Of a DNA stretch of 22,014 nucleotides, positions 21,776 to 22,014 are shown piece by piece. Numbering within the stretch: the first letter of the stretch is position 1; each line of letters starts with the position of its first letter. Made by a program: the position numbers and the translations under genes. Origin of the DNA: a virus; IMG/VR virus record IMGVR_UViG_3300035034_002232, positions 1 through 22,014 of that record. The stretch is one strand, 5' to 3'. Below the pieces are notes generated by a model. It saw nothing but the letters and a program-made list of their open reading frames with translations. It had not been told where the DNA came from and ran no database searches.

Positions 21776-22014
21776 ATGACAGATCTGAAAGGCATATCAT
21801 ATCGCTTTGTTGAACTGAAAGGATACGGAAAACTGGTTTCCGTCAAGAGGATATCTATTCCTTTCACAATGTCTTCTATCTTAGACACAGACTTACGAGT
21901 CTTATCTAGCATTGAAGATCTTACTTATCTGTCTTCTTATAACTTAGATGCTTTGAGTGTGGTAGAAAGCTCTCTAACCGAGATGCTAGATTCTCAGGCT
22001 TCTCTAGAATCTCA
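21776..22014 (+). CDS. Partial gene, coiled-coil-prone protein (runs off the window)
   Basis: Open from ATG 21776 to the window edge (79 complete codons). AGGAAG upstream supports the start. After a beta-like opening (ISYRFVELKGYGKLVSVKRI), the sequence becomes Ser/Leu-rich with regularly spaced Leu (SSILDTDLRVLSSIEDLTYL, then SVVESSLTEMLDSQASL). That looks like a trimeric coiled coil or fibre shaft. No family is recognised, and the remaining part is missing. Confidence 0.7.
   Translation, partial: MTDLKGISYRFVELKGYGKLVSVKRISIPFTMSSILDTDLRVLSSIEDLTYLSSYNLDALSVVESSLTEMLDSQASLES

Noticed and set aside
1-22014. CRISPR arrays, tRNAs, insertion sequences, toxin-antitoxin or defence genes
   Set aside because: No regularly spaced repeats, tRNA-like cloverleaf, transposase or minus-strand gene with support was seen while reading.

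Overview
The window reads as the structural (late) module of a tailed bacteriophage or prophage with a contractile tail (myovirus morphology). Every supported gene is on the + strand, tightly packed and often overlapping, in the classic order terminase, portal, protease, capsid, connectors, sheath, tube, tape measure, baseplate, fibre. The DNA is moderately AT-rich. No integrase, repressor, replication, lysis or tRNA gene is visible, so lifestyle and host cannot be fixed. The head follows the HK97 scheme (HK97-type portal, U35-type protease, HK97-fold capsid). The tail follows a minimal contractile plan: DUF3383-type sheath, DUF3277-type tube, Dit-like protein, plug, hub, Gp138-type spike, gp25-like wedge, baseplate J and a DUF2612-like protein.

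Layout. 1-1344: a small unknown gene and an HNH endonuclease with a NUMOD4-like N-terminus and three helix-turn-helix-like units. 1345-1602: a non-coding gap with a perfect 19-bp hairpin that looks like a bidirectional terminator. 1603-2482: a small KH-domain protein resembling bacterial KhpA/YlqC and two unknown small genes, leading directly into 2485-4300 (small and large terminase). 4312-8698: portal, MuF/gp7-like head morphogenesis protein, protease with acidic scaffold-like tail, major capsid protein, then a hairpin terminator. 8784-11118: five head-tail connector and tail-completion genes. 11140-13448: sheath, tube and a tail assembly chaperone in two frames. 13455-20143: tape measure and baseplate. 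20181-22014: tail-fibre-like and unknown genes, the last cut by the window edge.

Most notable: two places show the same arrangement, an in-frame A AAA AAG heptamer (the dnaX-type slippery sequence) followed by a long open -1 frame that has no credible start codon or ribosome binding site. One lies near the end of the portal gene and would make a portal-MuF fusion of 718 residues. The other lies in the tail assembly chaperone gene and would make a G/GT-like pair. The tail case fits a widespread phage strategy; the portal case would be unusual, and a homopolymer sequencing error in its A9 tract is the main alternative. Other points of interest are the KhpA-like protein heading the packaging operon, trinucleotide repeats at gene ends and linkers coding Asn/Asp or Gly runs, and an identical 12-nt Shine-Dalgarno leader before the capsid and sheath genes.
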